Part shown: positions 8,002 to 19,953 of the stretch, one piece after another
Position numbering within the stretch: the stretch's first letter is position 1
Layout of the letters: every line of letters starts with the position of its first letter
Source of the DNA: Pseudomonadota bacterium
GTDB lineage: Bacteria > Pseudomonadota > Gammaproteobacteria > Pseudomonadales > Pseudomonadaceae
DNA: 64,000 bases
Direction of reading: 5' to 3'
NCBI GenBank assembly: GCA_023431055.1
Contig: JAEYXX010000076.1
Span: forward strand, 24,128 to 88,127
Made by a program: the position numbers and the translations under genes
Notes under the pieces: model-generated
What the model saw: the letters and a program-made list of their open reading frames with translations, nothing else
Database searches by the model: none
Told to the model about the DNA's origin: nothing

Positions 8002-9159
8002 ATGACTGAGCACGAACAACCGCGTCCTGCAGGCGAGAAACTGCAGAAAGTCCTGGCCCGTCTCGGGCTGGCCTCGCGTCGCGAGATAGAGACCTGGATC
8101 AGCGAAGGTCGGGTCAAGGTCAATGGCGCCGCTGCCACCCTGGGCCAGCGCGTCGATGCCAACGATGCCATCGCCCTCGATGGCCGCCTGCTCAAGCGTG
8201 AAGAGATCACCGGTTCGGTGCGTCGTGTGCTGATCTACAACAAGCCGGATGGCGAGATCTGCACCCGTGACGACCCGGAAGGCCGTCCCACCGTTTTCGA
8301 CCGCTTGCCGCGCCCGAAAGAGGGGCGCTGGATCAACATCGGGCGCCTCGATATCAACACCACCGGCTTGCTGCTGTTCACCACCGACGGTGAACTGGCC
8401 AACCGCCTGATGCACCCGTCCTATCAGATGGACCGTGAATATGCGGTGCGTGTGCGTGGCGAGGTCACCGAGGAAATGCTGGAGAACCTCAAGACCGGCG
8501 TCATGCTCGAGGATGGTCCGGCCAAGTTCACCGACATCAAGGAAGCCCCCGGTGGCGAGGGTTTCAACCACTGGTATCACTGCGTGGTGATGGAAGGGCG
8601 TAACCGCGAAGTGCGCCGTCTGTGGGAGTCCCAGGGCCTGGTGGTCAGCCGCCTGAAGCGCGTGCGCTTCGGTCCGGTGTTCCTGACTTCCGAGTTGACC
8701 ATGGGCCGCTGGCGCGAGATGGACCAGCGCGAAGTGGACATTCTCAGCGCCGAAGTCGGTCTGGCCCCGCAGGCGCTGCCGGCGATGAAGGAAAAGACCC
8801 GCGACAAACTCGATCGACTGCAGCGCAAGTCGGCCAAGCCGGTCGATGTCCGCGGCAAGCGCGTGCTGCGTCCGGCCAAGGACGAGGCGGGCGCGGAGGG
8901 CGCACGCCCGAGCCGTGCGCCGCGCCGTGACGATGGCGAGCAGCGCGCCCCACGCGGCCCGCGCAAGGAAGGCGGCGAGCGTCGCGAGAACGGACGCGGT
9001 ACGCCAGTTGCCGAGCGCCCGAGTGACGTGAAGAAACGCCAGCCACGTCCGGCAGTGGAGCTGTCCGAGCGTCCGGCACGCAAACCGCGCCCGGCGGCGC
9101 CAGGCAAGCGTCCGCCATCGGGTGATGGCCAGCGCCCGGGCTTTGGCCGCAAACGCTGA
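8002..9159 (+). CDS. rluB: 23S rRNA pseudouridine synthase RluB
   Basis: A 385-residue pseudouridine synthase of the RsuA family. RluB modifies U2605 of 23S rRNA. An N-terminal S4 RNA-binding domain (about residues 11-58: [20 protein letters not shown]) is followed by the catalytic domain with the essential Asp at about residue 117 in [17 protein letters not shown], and [12 protein letters not shown]. From about residue 255 there is a long, disordered, Arg/Lys/Pro-rich tail, common in Pseudomonas RluB. ATG at 8002 is preceded by GGGAGGTG; the in-frame GTG at 7993 overlaps this ribosome-binding site and is unlikely. A strong terminator follows. Confidence 0.92.
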   Translation: MTEHEQPRPAGEKLQKVLARLGLASRREIETWISEGRVKVNGAAATLGQRVDANDAIALDGRLLKREEITGSVRRVLIYNKPDGEICTRDDPEGRPTVFDRLPRPKEGRWINIGRLDINTTGLLLFTTDGELANRLMHPSYQMDREYAVRVRGEVTEEMLENLKTGVMLEDGPAKFTDIKEAPGGEGFNHWYHCVVMEGRNREVRRLWESQGLVVSRLKRVRFGPVFLTSELTMGRWREMDQREVDILSAEVGLAPQALPAMKEKTRDKLDRLQRKSAKPVDVRGKRVLRPAKDEAGAEGARPSRAPRRDDGEQRAPRGPRKEGGERRENGRGTPVAERPSDVKKRQPRPAVELSERPARKPRPAAPGKRPPSGDGQRPGFGRKR

Positions 9160-9164
9160 TAAAC

Positions 9165-9194
9165 GAAAAGGGACTCGGTGGAGTCCCTTTTTAT
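9165..9194 (+). terminator. Rho-independent terminator after rluB
   Basis: AAAAGGGACTC, a four-base GGTG loop, then GAGTCCCTTTTT forms a perfect stem followed by a T run, 6 bases after the rluB stop codon. Confidence 0.9.
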
Positions 9195-9235
9195 TATTCT
9201 GTGTTCCGAGATTGATCCATTGCCTTCAGGGCATT

Positions 9236-9252
9236 CCCGGATTTCATCCGGG
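9236..9252. repeat. Short palindrome CCCGGATTTCATCCGGG
   Basis: A 7-bp perfect stem with a 3-base loop, followed by CTACG. This is a widespread short repeat in proteobacterial intergenic DNA. It lies 3' to the convergent rluB and GGDEF genes and may help terminate the latter. Confidence 0.6.
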
Positions 9253-9267
9253 CTACGCAGAGCGGCC

Positions 9268-10194
9268 TCAGCCGGCCATGGAGAGGCGGTTACGGCCTTC
9301 GCGTTTGGCCACATAGAGCGCGTTATCGGCGCGGCGCAGCAGGCTTTCGGCTGACTCGCCCGGCAACAGGCTCGAACAGCCCAGGCTGATGGAAACATCG
9401 ATGGGGCGCCCAGCATCCAGGCATTGCAGTTCCAGCACCGCAAAGCGCAGACGCTCGCCCACCAGCGCCGCTCCCTCGCGGCTGGTGCCGGAGAGGATCA
9501 CCAGAAACTCTTCGCCGCCGTAGCGAAAGACCATATCGATATTACGCAGCTGGTTCTTCAGGGTCTGGGCAACCGCTTTCAGCACCTGGTCACCGAGCGC
9601 ATGGCCATGGCTGTCGTTGATGGTCTTGAAGTGGTCGATGTCGAGCATCAGCAGCGACAGTGGCTGCAGGTTACGGCGGGCGAGATCCACCTCACGCTGC
9701 AGCACCTGATCCATGGCGATGCGGTTGCCGGTGTCGGTCAACGGATCACGCAGAGCACTCTGCAGGGCAGTTCGGTAGAGCAGGGCATTGCGCAGGGGGA
9801 ACAGCAGGCAGGCCAGCAACGATTCCAGTTGCGCCAGTTCGTCGTCGGAAAAACGCTGCTTGCGCCGGAAGATCAGCTCACCCAGGTATTCCCCCTCATG
9901 ACTCAGGCGGTAGCCGGCCGAGTGCGGCGCTCGCTCACCCAGTTCCAGGCGCAGATCGTGGGAGGGATGCTGAAAGGCCAGAGCGTCGAGCGGCACCAGA
10001 CGCTGCACTTCGCGAAAGAACAGGCTGAGGATGCGCTCCACATCCAGGCTGGTCTGCAGTTGCAGGCTCAGATGGTGGCGCAGTTCCACCAGGCTGGCGG
10101 GCTTGAGCGGCAGATTGCGACTGCCGGTAAAGCCGAGACGCTGCAGTTTGGCCGCGTCGAAATCGATGGTGTTGGAGTGGCTGGGGGGGACCAT
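9268..10194 (-). CDS. Diguanylate cyclase (GGDEF), PA3177-like
   Basis: A 308-residue cytoplasmic protein. The N-terminal 140 residues look like a GAF-type sensory domain (LSLQLQTSLDVERILSLFFREVQRLVPLDALAFQ). The C-terminal GGDEF domain carries an intact active site, GGEEF at residues 226-230, and the RxxD inhibitory site RNID at 217-220, exactly five residues upstream. It should therefore make c-di-GMP from two GTP and be product-inhibited. No membrane segments are seen. Its position next to rluB matches the P. aeruginosa cyclase PA3177, reported to affect biofilm tolerance. Monocistronic and convergent with rluB. Confidence 0.88.
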   Translation of the reverse strand: MVPPSHSNTIDFDAAKLQRLGFTGSRNLPLKPASLVELRHHLSLQLQTSLDVERILSLFFREVQRLVPLDALAFQHPSHDLRLELGERAPHSAGYRLSHEGEYLGELIFRRKQRFSDDELAQLESLLACLLFPLRNALLYRTALQSALRDPLTDTGNRIAMDQVLQREVDLARRNLQPLSLLMLDIDHFKTINDSHGHALGDQVLKAVAQTLKNQLRNIDMVFRYGGEEFLVILSGTSREGAALVGERLRFAVLELQCLDAGRPIDVSISLGCSSLLPGESAESLLRRADNALYVAKREGRNRLSMAG

Positions 10195-10399
10195 GGAGCT
10201 GAACCTCTGGCGCGATGGTGCGACGAGAGGGTTAGAGCGAATTCCATGCCAACTGGTTCATGCTGGCATAAAGCCTTGTGAAATCAGTCACTTAGATGAT
10301 CTTGAAGAGGCTGTTCGGCAAGCAATTGCCGGTTGTCTGGCGGTAGTGGTGGCAATGTGCTGCCTCATGGCAATGGGCGTGGCGGATTTCTGTCGCATC

Positions 10400-10425
10400 A
10401 TGGCCCGCTGCCTTGGACGGGCCAT
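10400..10425 (-). terminator. Hairpin downstream of the YciK-like gene
   Basis: ATGGCCCG and CGGGCCAT form a perfect 8-bp stem about 10 bases beyond the stop of the minus-strand SDR gene. There is no T run, so it is a weak terminator or 3' stabilising hairpin at best. Confidence 0.4.
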
Positions 10426-10433
10426 GAAATGGA

Positions 10434-11174
10434 TTACTGCGCGTCGAACGCCTGGCCGTTGACGCCCTTGCTATCCGGACCCATCAGGTACAGATAGAGC
10501 GGCATGATCTCCTCGGGTGCGGGGCGCGTTGCCGGGTTTTCCCCGGGGTAGGCCTGGGCGCGCATGGCGGTACGGGTGGCGCCCGGGTTGATGCTGTTGG
10601 CGCGCACGTTGGCGATACCGTCCAGCTCGTCGGCCATTACCTGCATCAGGCCTTCGGTGGCGAACTTGGAGACTGCGTAGGCGCCCCAATAGGCGCGCCC
10701 CTTGCGCCCGACGCTGCTGGAGGTGAAAACCACCGAGGCATCCTGCGACAGCTTGAGCAGCGGCAACAGGGTGCTGCTGAGCATGAACATGGCGTTGACG
10801 TTGACGTGCATCACGCGCATGAAGTTGTCGCCGGAGAGTTGTTCCAGCGGCGTGCGCGGGCCAAGGATCGAGGCGTTGTGCAGCAGGCCGTCGAGGCGGC
10901 CGAATTCGTTCTCGATCATCACTGCCAGCTCGTCGTACTGGTGCGGCAGAGCGGTTTCCAGGTTGAAGGGGATTACCACCGGCTGCGGATGACCGGCGGC
11001 CTCGATTTCGTCATACACCTGGCTCAGATTGGCTTCGGTCTTGCCCAGCAGCAGTACGGTGGCGCCGTGTGCGGCAAAGGTCTTGGCGGCGGCTGCGCCG
11101 ATACCGCGGCCGGCACCGGTGATCAGGATGACGCGATCCTTGAGCAGGTCTGGGCGGGCGGTGTAGTCGAACAT
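10434..11174 (-). CDS. Short-chain dehydrogenase, YciK-like
   Basis: A 246-residue classical SDR. The cofactor motif TGAGRGIG is at about residues 19-26, NAS near 95, Ser of TSSSVGRKG, and the catalytic YAVSK. The family resembles enteric YciK, a putative oxidoreductase of unknown substrate. The ATG at 11174 has an AGGAT ribosome-binding site; the longer in-frame frame to 11225 covers a REP element and is unlikely. It is last in a ubiG-mupP-yciK transcription unit, with a REP element before it. Confidence 0.85.
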   Translation of the reverse strand: MFDYTARPDLLKDRVILITGAGRGIGAAAAKTFAAHGATVLLLGKTEANLSQVYDEIEAAGHPQPVVIPFNLETALPHQYDELAVMIENEFGRLDGLLHNASILGPRTPLEQLSGDNFMRVMHVNVNAMFMLSSTLLPLLKLSQDASVVFTSSSVGRKGRAYWGAYAVSKFATEGLMQVMADELDGIANVRANSINPGATRTAMRAQAYPGENPATRPAPEEIMPLYLYLMGPDSKGVNGQAFDAQ

Positions 11175-11203
11175 GTGAGGATCCTTCAGAGAACTCTTGA
11201 GGG

Positions 11204-11255
11204 TAGGGCGGGTGCAACCCGCCAAATGGGAGAATGGCGGGTTTTACCCGCCCTA
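11204..11255. repeat. Inverted REP pair
   Basis: TAGGGCGGGTGCAACCCGCC and GGCGGGTTTTACCCGCCCTA form an inverted pair between mupP and the SDR gene. Each half is a hairpin. Non-coding. Confidence 0.75.
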
Positions 11256-11260
11256 GGTGA

Positions 11261-11932
11261 TCAGCAGCCGCAGAGAGCGCGGTCGATTACGGCGCGTAAT
11301 TCCTGCGGATGATCCACCACCACGTCGGCGCCCCAGTTGCATGGGTTGTCTTCGGGGTGGATATAGCCGTAGGTGACCGCCGCGGTGCGGCAGCCGGCGG
11401 CGCGACCGGATTCGATGTCGCGTTCGTCGTCGCCGATGAACAGCACCTCTTGCGGCTGTACGCCGATCTTCTCGCAGGCCAGCAGCAGCATGTCCGGTGC
11501 CGGTTTGCTCTGCGCCACGTGGTCCGGACACACCAGCACGGCCGAGCGCTCGGCGAGATTCAGGCGCTGCATGATCGGCTCGGCGTAGCGCAGCGGCTTG
11601 TTGGTGGCTACGCCCCACGGCAGGCGCGCCTGCTCGATGTCGGCGAGCAGTGCTTCGATGCCGTCGAACGGGCGGGTGAGGACGGCGCAGTGTTCCTGGT
11701 AACGCTCCAGAAACTCCTGGCGCAGGGCTTCGAAGGCGGTCGAGTCCGGGTCTTCATCGAAAGCGCAGGCGACCATGGCGCGAGCGCCACCGGATACCTG
11801 GTCACGAATGGCTTTGTCTGCCACTGGCGGCAGGCCACGGGCCGCGCGCATGGCCTGGGTGATGGCGATGAAGTCCGGCGCCGAATCGAGCAGGGTGCCG
11901 TCCATGTCGAAAAGAACTGCTTTCAAACGCAT
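11261..11932 (-). CDS. mupP: N-acetylmuramic acid 6-phosphate phosphatase MupP
   Basis: A 223-residue HAD-family phosphatase with the nucleophile/acid motif [10 protein letters not shown] (D9, D11), Thr in the ATNKP motif, Lys in [10 protein letters not shown] and the acidic pair of FIGDDERDI. In Pseudomonas the gene at this location, next to ubiG, is MupP (PA3172). It dephosphorylates MurNAc-6-P in the peptidoglycan recycling route that bypasses MurA, and its loss affects fosfomycin sensitivity and AmpC expression. Often annotated as phosphoglycolate phosphatase (gph), which is the main alternative. It starts 5 bases after the ubiG stop. Confidence 0.82.
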   Translation of the reverse strand: MRLKAVLFDMDGTLLDSAPDFIAITQAMRAARGLPPVADKAIRDQVSGGARAMVACAFDEDPDSTAFEALRQEFLERYQEHCAVLTRPFDGIEALLADIEQARLPWGVATNKPLRYAEPIMQRLNLAERSAVLVCPDHVAQSKPAPDMLLLACEKIGVQPQEVLFIGDDERDIESGRAAGCRTAAVTYGYIHPEDNPCNWGADVVVDHPQELRAVIDRALCGC

Positions 11933-11937
11933 GCGTT

Positions 11938-12636
11938 CTACTCCTTGCGCAGCGTCTGGATCATGTAGTTGACGTCGACGTCAGCTTCCAGCTTGTAGTG
12001 TTTGGTCAGCGGGTTGTAGGTCAGACCGATGATGTCCTTGACCTCCAGTCCGGCTGCGCGGCTCCAGGCACCGAGCTCGGAGGGGCGAATGAATTTCTTG
12101 AAGTCGTGGGTGCCGCGCGGCAGCAGGCGCAGGATGTATTCGGCGCCGATCACCGCGAACAGGTACGCCTTGGGGTTGCGGTTGATGGTGGAGAAGAACA
12201 CTTGGCCGCCCGGTTTGACCAGTCTGTGGCAGGCACGGATGACCGAGGAGGGATCGGGTACGTGCTCGAGCATTTCCAGGCAGGTGACGACGTCGAACTG
12301 TTCCGGCATTTCTTCTGCCAGTGCTTCGGCGGTGATCTGTCGGTAGTCGACTTCGACGCCGGACTCCAGCTGGTGCAGCTGGGCGACCGACAGCGGCGCT
12401 TCGCCCATATCGATACCCATCACCGTTGCGCCGCGCTGGGCCATGGCTTCACTGAGGATGCCGCCGCCACAACCGACGTCCAGTACGCGCTTGCCGGCCA
12501 GGCCGACGCGCTCGTCGATCCAGTTGACCCGCAGCGGGTTGATATCGTGCAGAGGTTTGAACTCGCTTTCGCGGTCCCACCAGCGGTGTGCCAGGGCCTC
12601 GAATTTGGCGATTTCGGCGCGGTCGACGTTGCTCAT
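11938..12636 (-). CDS. ubiG: Ubiquinone biosynthesis O-methyltransferase
   Basis: A 232-residue SAM-dependent methyltransferase that performs the two O-methylations of ubiquinone synthesis. The SAM motif [13 protein letters not shown] is at residues 51-63; [15 protein letters not shown] and the [14 protein letters not shown] segment are UbiG-specific. The ATG at 12636 (MSNVDRAEI) gives the family length; the ATG six bases upstream is possible. First gene of ubiG-mupP-yciK, reading away from the repeat-containing gap at 12637-12929. Confidence 0.92.
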   Translation of the reverse strand: MSNVDRAEIAKFEALAHRWWDRESEFKPLHDINPLRVNWIDERVGLAGKRVLDVGCGGGILSEAMAQRGATVMGIDMGEAPLSVAQLHQLESGVEVDYRQITAEALAEEMPEQFDVVTCLEMLEHVPDPSSVIRACHRLVKPGGQVFFSTINRNPKAYLFAVIGAEYILRLLPRGTHDFKKFIRPSELGAWSRAAGLEVKDIIGLTYNPLTKHYKLEADVDVNYMIQTLRKE

Positions 12637-12808
12637 AAGCATCTCTATTCAAAGCATGGAAAGCGTATCGCCGCTATGTTGCCAGTTTAGGAACGGGCGT
12701 GGGGCGGCGCGGATTCGTTCAATGTATGTCAGTTTGTCGCAGTGGTTTGGGAATGTTGTCGCGCCCAAGGTTTATCGGCTGCTCATTTATTTCGTTCATG
12801 CGCGGTCT

Positions 12809-12918
12809 GCCCCCTCTCCCATTTATGGAAGAGGGTTGGGGAGAGGGTCAGGCGTGCAGCTCGGTGTTACCTGGCAGCCCTCTCCCCCGGCCCCTCTCCC
12901 GCAAGCGGGAGAGGGGAG
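12809..12918. repeat. CCCTCTCCC/GGGAGAGGG inverted repeat cluster
   Basis: Two hairpins, CCCCCTCTCCC...GGGGAGAGGG and GCCCCTCTCCCGCAAGCGGGAGAGGG. This is a common intergenic repeat of gamma-proteobacteria. It fills most of the 293-base gap between mtaD (whose stop is at 12930) and ubiG. I see no gene there. Confidence 0.75.
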
Positions 12919-12929
12919 GAAAAGCCATG

Positions 12930-14249
12930 TTATTTGCTGGCTATCCTGGCTCCCCACTCCCTGGCCTTGGCGATCAGCTCGCCTTCGTCCATACGCGTCA
13001 GGCGGCCCTCGTCCAGCAGCTGTTTGCCGCCGACCCAGAGGTGCTTCACGCAGTCGCGACCGCTGGCATAGATCAGTTGCGAGACCGGGTCATAGATCGG
13101 TTGTTGGGCCAGGCCGGAAAGATCGAAGGCGACCACGTCGGCCAGTTTGCCCAGTTCCAGCGAGCCGGTCTGGGTTTCCAGTCCCAGTGCGCGTGCGCCA
13201 TTGAGCGTAGCCATGCGCAAGGCGCTGTGCGCGTTCAGTGCCGTGGCCGAGCCTGCCACGGCCTTGGCCAGCAGGGCGGCGGTGCGGGTTTCGCTCAGCA
13301 GGTCGAGGTCGTTGTTGCTGGCGGCGCCATCGGTGCCGACGGCAACGTTGACACCGGCCTGCCACAGGCGCTCGACCGGGCAGAAGCCGCTGGCCAGCTT
13401 CAGGTTGGATTCGGGGCAATGCACGATGCTGCAGTTGTGCTCGACCAGCAGCGCCAGATCCTCGTCATCGATCTGCGTCATGTGCACCGCCTGAAAACGC
13501 GGACCAAGCAGGCCGAGGCGGGCCAGGCGTGCCAGCGGGCGTTCGCCGTGCTTGGCCATGGCTTCGGCCACTTCCTGAGCGGTTTCGTGCACGTGCATAT
13601 GAATGCCGGCATCCAGCTCGTCAGCCAGTACGCGAATCTGTTCCAGCTTGTCGTCGCTGACCGTGTAGGGCGCGTGGGGGCCGAAAGCGATGCGGATGCG
13701 TGGGTGCTGCTTGAGGTCATCGAACAGTTGCAGGCCCTTGCGCAGCGCCTCGGCAGCGTTGAGCGCGCCGGGCACCGGGAAGTCCAGCACGGGCACGGTG
13801 ATCTGCGCCCGCACGCCGGCGTTGTGCACGCACTCGCAGGCTACCTGCGGGTAGAAATACATGTCGGAGAAGCAGCTGATGCCGCCCTTGATCTGTTCGG
13901 CGATGGCCAGGTCAGTACCGTCGCGGACGAAATCCTCGTCGACCCACTTACCCTCGGCGGGCCAGATGTGCTCGTGCAGCCAGGTCATCAGTGGCAGGTC
14001 GTCGGCAATGCCGCGCAGCAGGGACATTGCTGCGTGTCCATGGGCGTTGATCAGCCCCGGCGCGAGCAGGCACTGAGGCAGTTCGCGCACCTCCTTTGCT
14101 GGGTGGCGCAGCGCTTCGGCGCGCGGCGCGATCAGGGCGATGCGCCCGTCGCGGATGCCCAGGCCATGATCGCGCAATACAACCCCGGCCGGCTCCACGG
14201 GCACCAGCCAGGTGGGCAGCAGCAACAGGTCGAGAGGAGATTCGGGCAT
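12930..14249 (-). CDS. mtaD: 5'-methylthioadenosine deaminase (TRZ/ATZ family)
   Basis: A 439-residue amidohydrolase. Metal ligands and catalytic residues are visible in [28 protein letters not shown] and [13 protein letters not shown]. The P. aeruginosa homologue in the same position (PA3170) is reported as methylthioadenosine deaminase, converting MTA to methylthioinosine; related enzymes deaminate S-adenosylhomocysteine. The ATG at 14249 ([10 protein letters not shown]) fits the family; further in-frame codons extend into the divergent promoter. It is divergent from mtnA, another MTA-salvage gene, which supports the assignment. Confidence 0.85.
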   Translation of the reverse strand: MPESPLDLLLLPTWLVPVEPAGVVLRDHGLGIRDGRIALIAPRAEALRHPAKEVRELPQCLLAPGLINAHGHAAMSLLRGIADDLPLMTWLHEHIWPAEGKWVDEDFVRDGTDLAIAEQIKGGISCFSDMYFYPQVACECVHNAGVRAQITVPVLDFPVPGALNAAEALRKGLQLFDDLKQHPRIRIAFGPHAPYTVSDDKLEQIRVLADELDAGIHMHVHETAQEVAEAMAKHGERPLARLARLGLLGPRFQAVHMTQIDDEDLALLVEHNCSIVHCPESNLKLASGFCPVERLWQAGVNVAVGTDGAASNNDLDLLSETRTAALLAKAVAGSATALNAHSALRMATLNGARALGLETQTGSLELGKLADVVAFDLSGLAQQPIYDPVSQLIYASGRDCVKHLWVGGKQLLDEGRLTRMDEGELIAKAREWGARIASK

Positions 14250-14366
14250 GAGGGCGTCCGTCTGGCTTGATCGATGCAAGGAAGGTCGCCAGTGTATAGA
14301 TGAACGCACCTGGCTTGAAGTCGTGAGGGCGAGCAGGATTGTTCGGCTGGTCTTGGTCGGTCTGCG

Positions 14367-14372
14367 TATAAT
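14367..14372 (+). promoter_or_regulatory. Probable -10 box for mtnA
   Basis: An exact TATAAT hexamer sits 35 bases upstream of the mtnA ATG in the divergent mtaD-mtnA gap. I find no good -35 hexamer at 16-18 bases, so the promoter may be activator-dependent or weak. Confidence 0.45.
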
Positions 14373-14407
14373 CCGCGATTTTTTGGCGGTGACAGATGGA
14401 GTGCGCG

Positions 14408-15484
14408 ATGCGCGAGCAATTGCTGGCGGTGGAGAAGGTTCAGGCAATCGAGTGGCGCGATGGTGCGTTGTACCTGCTCGATCAGCGCCTGCTCCCGCAT
14501 CAGCAGACCTGGCTGCGTTTCGACTCTGCCGCCGAGGTGGCCGATGCGATTCGCGACATGGTGGTGCGCGGCGCGCCGGCTATCGGCATCGCTGCTGCCT
14601 ATGGCCTGGTGCTGGGCGTCCGAGCTCGGCTGCAGGCTGGTGGTGACTGGCGCGAGGCGCTGGAGGCGGATTTTGCCAGTCTCGAGCGCTCGCGTCCTAC
14701 CGCGGTAAACCTGTTCTGGGCTCTGCAGCGCATGCGTGAGCGCCTGGCGCGACTCAAGGATGGCGACGACATCCTGGCCCTGCTGGAGGCCGAGGCGGTG
14801 GGGATTCATCTCAGCGACCGTGAGGCCAACCTGACCATGGCGCAACTGGGCATGGAGCTGATTCGCAAGCATCAGGGCAACCCGCAGGTGCTGCTGACTC
14901 ACTGCAATGCCGGTGCGCTGGCGACCGGTGGCTTTGGCACGGCGCTCGGGGTGATTCGCGCCGCGTATCTGGAAGGCTTGGTCGAGCAGGTCTATGTCGA
15001 TGAAACCCGTCCCTGGCTACAGGGCGCACGGTTGACTGCCTGGGAATTGGCTGGCGACGGGGTGCCGGTCACTCTCAATGCCGATGCGGCTGCCGCTCAC
15101 CTGATGAAAACCAAGGGCATCACCTGGGTCATAGTCGGGGCTGACCGCATTACTGCCAACGGCGATGTGGCGAACAAGATCGGTACCTACCAGCTGGCGG
15201 TCAACGCCATGCATCACGGCGTGCGCCTGATGGTGGTGGCTCCCAGCTCGACCATCGACATGAGCCTGGAAAGCGGCGACGACATCGTGCTCGAAGAGCG
15301 TGATGGTCGTGAGCTGCTGGAGGTGGCGGGGCATCGGGTTGCAGCGGATGTGCATGCCGTCAATCCGGTGTTCGATGTGACGCCGGCTGACCTAGTCGAC
15401 TACATCGTGACCGAGAAAGGCGTGATCGAACGCCCCGACAGTGCCAAGCTGGCGCAACTGATGTGTCGCAAGCGCCTGCACTGA
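14408..15484 (+). CDS. mtnA: Methylthioribose-1-phosphate isomerase
   Basis: A 358-residue isomerase of the methionine salvage pathway. It converts 5-methylthioribose-1-phosphate to methylthioribulose-1-phosphate. The eIF2B-like fold shows [14 protein letters not shown] (54-66), the catalytic Cys166 in [13 protein letters not shown] and the catalytic Asp in [18 protein letters not shown]. The ATG at 14408 ([10 protein letters not shown]) matches the family N-terminus; an ATG four codons upstream is also in frame. A REP cluster follows. Confidence 0.93.
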   Translation: MREQLLAVEKVQAIEWRDGALYLLDQRLLPHQQTWLRFDSAAEVADAIRDMVVRGAPAIGIAAAYGLVLGVRARLQAGGDWREALEADFASLERSRPTAVNLFWALQRMRERLARLKDGDDILALLEAEAVGIHLSDREANLTMAQLGMELIRKHQGNPQVLLTHCNAGALATGGFGTALGVIRAAYLEGLVEQVYVDETRPWLQGARLTAWELAGDGVPVTLNADAAAAHLMKTKGITWVIVGADRITANGDVANKIGTYQLAVNAMHHGVRLMVVAPSSTIDMSLESGDDIVLEERDGRELLEVAGHRVAADVHAVNPVFDVTPADLVDYIVTEKGVIERPDSAKLAQLMCRKRLH

Positions 15485-15509
15485 GCTGAACGAGCACGGC
15501 TTAATCCCT

Positions 15510-15690
15510 GTAGGAGCCCCGCCCTCGGGGCGAAGCCTTTGCTTTTTCAGCTTTTTGCGCTTTATCACCTTCGAGGCATGGGCCGGATGTCGTGGAATGG
15601 CCGCCATTCGCCGCGGGGCGCGGCTCCTACACAGATTGTGGTGGTCGACGGCTTGGTGTAGGAGCCCCGCCCCGGGGCGAAGCCTTTGCT
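15510..15690. repeat. REP cluster upstream of gyrA
   Basis: Three REP palindromes: GTAGGAGCCCCGCCCTCGGGGCGAAGC at 15510, an inverted copy ending GCGGCTCCTAC at 15630, and GTAGGAGCCCCGCCCCGGGGCGAAGC at 15658. They occupy the first part of the 491-base gap between mtnA and gyrA. The remainder (15691-15975) holds the gyrA promoter and leader; I see no gene in it. Confidence 0.85.
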
Positions 15691-15975
15691 TTCATTGGCC
15701 GTGCGACAGCCCCAGCAGGTTGGTCGTTTCGCCTCTTTCCGTCTCGTTTGCTCCGCTTCTCCATGAGGGTGCTCGGGGTAGGTGTGCGGCACGCTTTGTG
15801 GTAACCTCCGGCAGTTTTCAAGGGGGCTGGCTGCAGCCACCTTCACAGCATCGAATCGTGACATAACTCGTTGATTTGTCGTGAGTCGCTGATGGCCTGA
15901 GGCTATCGCGACGTGCTCCATGGCGTTCAGGAAGAATGACGCGGAGTTTCACCAGAAAAAGGAACCAGGCTTCTC

Positions 15976-18744
<2,769 letters not shown>

Positions 18745-18753
18745 AGTTGGGCT

Positions 18754-18800
18754 CCATGGGGGGGCTTTAGCCGCGACTGTCGTGCTAAAGCCCCCCATAG
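18754..18800. repeat. Long inverted repeat between gyrA and serC
   Basis: CCATGGGGGGGCTTTAGC pairs with GCTAAAGCCCCCCATAG (about 17 bp, near perfect), beginning 9 bases after the gyrA stop. It contains a CTTTAGCCGCGA REP-like motif. It can act as a 3' stabiliser or terminator for gyrA, though no T run follows. Confidence 0.65.
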
Positions 18801-18866
18801 ACATGGTGACAGTTTGGACATGCCATCGTCTGGTGGTGGCGTTCTGTGAATCTGAGAGAGACAGAC

Positions 18867-19952
18867 GTGAGCAAGCGAGCTTTTAACTTCTGCGCCGGCC
18901 CTGCCGCGCTGCCGACCGCTGTACTGCAACGCGCCCAGGCCGAGATGCTCGACTGGCAAGGCAAGGGCCTGTCGGTGATGGAGATGAGCCATCGCAGCGA
19001 CGAGTACGTGGCCATCGCCAGCCAGGCCGAGCAGGACCTGCGCGATCTGCTCGCCGTGCCCAGCGACTACAAGGTGCTGTTCCTGCAGGGCGGCGCCAGC
19101 CAGCAGTTCGCCGAGATCCCGCTCAACCTGCTGCCGGAAGGCGGCGTGGCCGACTACGTCGAAACCGGCATCTGGTCGAAGAAGGCCATCGAGGAGGCTC
19201 GTCGCTACGGCGCCATCAATGTCGCCGCCAGCGCCAAGTCCTACGACTACTTCGCCATTCCCGGGCAGAACGACTGGCAACTGTCGAAGAATGCCGCCTA
19301 TGTGCATTACTGCAGCAACGAGACCATCGGCGGTCTGCAGTTCGACTGGGTGCCGCAGACCGGCGATATTCCACTGGTGGTGGACATGTCCTCGGACATT
19401 CTCTCGCGCCCCATTGACGTCTCGCAGTTCGGTCTGATCTACGCCGGTGCGCAGAAGAACATCGGCCCCAGCGGTCTGGTGGTGGTGATCGTGCGCGAGG
19501 ACCTGCTCGGTCGCGCCCGCTCCAGCTGCCCGACCATGCTCGACTACAAGATCTCGGCCGACAACGGCTCGATGTACAACACCCCGGCCACCTATTCCTG
19601 GTACCTGTCGGGCCTGGTGTTCCAGTGGCTCAAGGAGCAGGGCGGCGTCGAGGCCATGGAGCGCGTCAACCGCGCCAAGAAGGACCTGCTGTACAAGGCC
19701 ATCGACGGCAGCGATTTCTACAGCAACCCCATCGCCCATAACGCCCGTTCCTGGATGAACGTGCCGTTCCGCCTGGCCGATGAGAAGCTGGACAAGGCCT
19801 TCCTGGCTGGTGCCGATGAGCGCGGTCTGCTCAACCTCAAGGGCCACCGCTCGGTAGGCGGCATGCGCGCTTCCATCTACAACGCCGTCGGTCTGGACGC
19901 CGTCGAGGCGCTGGTGGCCTACATGGCCGAGTTCGAGAAGGAGCACGCCTGA
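18867..19952 (+). CDS. serC: Phosphoserine aminotransferase
   Basis: A 361-residue PLP enzyme that transaminates 3-phosphohydroxypyruvate to phosphoserine, and the analogous step of pyridoxine synthesis. Typical segments are FNFCAGPAALP, the QGGASQQFAEIPLNLL loop and the PLP lysine in YAGAQKNIGPSG. The GTG at 18867 (MSKRAFNFCAGP) matches the family N-terminus, preceded by GAGAGAGA; the ATG at 18846 would add seven unconserved residues. First gene of the serC-pheA-hisC-tyrA::aroA-cmk-rpsA cluster, one base upstream of pheA. Confidence 0.95.
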   Translation: MSKRAFNFCAGPAALPTAVLQRAQAEMLDWQGKGLSVMEMSHRSDEYVAIASQAEQDLRDLLAVPSDYKVLFLQGGASQQFAEIPLNLLPEGGVADYVETGIWSKKAIEEARRYGAINVAASAKSYDYFAIPGQNDWQLSKNAAYVHYCSNETIGGLQFDWVPQTGDIPLVVDMSSDILSRPIDVSQFGLIYAGAQKNIGPSGLVVVIVREDLLGRARSSCPTMLDYKISADNGSMYNTPATYSWYLSGLVFQWLKEQGGVEAMERVNRAKKDLLYKAIDGSDFYSNPIAHNARSWMNVPFRLADEKLDKAFLAGADERGLLNLKGHRSVGGMRASIYNAVGLDAVEALVAYMAEFEKEHA

Positions 19953-19953
19953 T